DNA from: Fen-999 sp041480065
GTDB lineage: Bacteria; Pseudomonadota; Gammaproteobacteria; Burkholderiales; Rhodocyclaceae
Assembly (NCBI GenBank): GCA_041480065.1
Contig: JBGOZF010000014.1
Location: 11,267-75,266, forward strand
Length of the DNA stretch: 64,000 nucleotides
Direction: 5' to 3'
Below the pieces are notes generated by a model, which worked only from the letters and a program-made list of their open reading frames with translations, was not told the origin of the DNA and searched no databases. Shown here piece after piece: positions 63,665-64,000 of this stretch. The translations under genes and the position numbers were made by a program. How positions within the stretch are numbered: position 1 is the stretch's first letter; every line of letters starts with the position of its first letter.

Positions 63665-64000
63665 ATGCCATTTCGTCTTCGCGCCTTTGGTTATCATCTC
63701 CTTGCCAGTTTCTGCCTGCTTTCACTGGTTCTGGCCGTGCTCTACGCCGGCTGGTACTACTGGCCGGGATGGTACCTGATGGGCGCCGAGAGCATCGTCG
63801 GCGTCATGGTGCTGGTCGATGTCGGCGTCGGGCCGCTGGCGACCTTTGTCGTGGCCAACCCCACGAAGCCGCGGCGCGAACTGGCGCGCGATATTTCGCT
63901 GATCGTCTTGGTCCAGTTGGCGGCACTCGGCTACGGCACCCAGACGCTGTGGTCGGGCCGGCCGCTCTATTACGCCTTTTCGCTCGATCGCGCCGAGGTC
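63665..64000 (+). CDS. TfpZ/TfpX-like type IV pilin accessory protein (cut by window end)
   Basis: The first 112 residues of a polytopic protein with helices at ~13-32, ~37-58 and ~77-95 (MPFRLRAFGYHLLASFCLL; VLYAGWYYWPGWYLMGAE; GVGPLATFVVANP). This opening matches the type IV pilin accessory family (TfpX/TfpZ) that lies downstream of pilin genes and aids pilin surface display. GGAGG lies upstream of ATG 63665. The C-terminal part is missing. Confidence 0.85.
   Translation, partial: MPFRLRAFGYHLLASFCLLSLVLAVLYAGWYYWPGWYLMGAESIVGVMVLVDVGVGPLATFVVANPTKPRRELARDISLIVLVQLAALGYGTQTLWSGRPLYYAFSLDRAEV

Overview
The window looks like a chromosome segment from a betaproteobacterium, most likely of the Rhodocyclales/Sterolibacteriaceae kind. 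The basis is high GC, a hisGD...BHAFIE block joined to murA, mlaFEDACB and tatABC, a short-form HisG, a phasin for polyhydroxyalkanoate granules, and two phenylacetate-CoA ligases. No rRNA, tRNA, insertion sequence, phage or CRISPR array was recognised, and no stretch over 300 bp lacks a gene.

Layout. 1-2240: 3' end of hrpA, an EI24 membrane protein and a molybdopterin-binding-domain protein. 2315-5862 (minus): a phasin with its own promoter and palindrome, then lptA-lptC-kdsC-kdsD for KDO synthesis and LPS transport. 5913-7886: a KefC-like antiporter. 7939-27939 is mostly minus strand. It holds an MSHA-type pilus cluster headed by a sigma-54 response regulator (mshM, mshL, TPR protein, mshE, mshG, mshI, mshJ, mshK), several prepilin-like genes, two toxin-antitoxin pairs between the pilin genes, a class III adenylate cyclase and a membrane histidine kinase.

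28126-41879 (plus) is one long housekeeping block: mlaFEDACB (phospholipid transport), ibaG, murA, hisG, hisD, hisB, hisH, hisA, hisF, hisI, hisE, a HIT protein and tatABC. hisC lies inside it but on the opposite strand. 42030-46446 has a DegS-like protease, a NIF3 protein, a FimV-like protein, a FAH-family hydrolase and a small exported protein. 46469-52715 (minus) is an apparent operon: paaI, paaK, a degenerate GGDEF protein, a second paaK, a small membrane protein, a methyltransferase, srkA and msrA. 52862-55005 is sucCD, followed by a TerC protein and an ornithine cyclodeaminase-family protein.

56919-62900 is a tight signalling operon: PP2C phosphatase, FHA protein, metallo-beta-lactamase phosphodiesterase, cyclic-nucleotide-binding/rhodanese fusion, and a GAF-containing PilB/GspE-type ATPase. 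It ends next to a sigma-54-type pilin gene and a TfpZ-like pilin accessory gene that is cut by the window end. I regard this operon as the best candidate for an undescribed system: it could couple protein phosphorylation and cyclic-nucleotide signals to a type IV pilus motor. Two families of intergenic repeats recur in the window. One is a GC-rich element at gene junctions before mshG, hisF and sucD, always in the same orientation relative to transcription. The other is a set of large inverted repeats built of short units.
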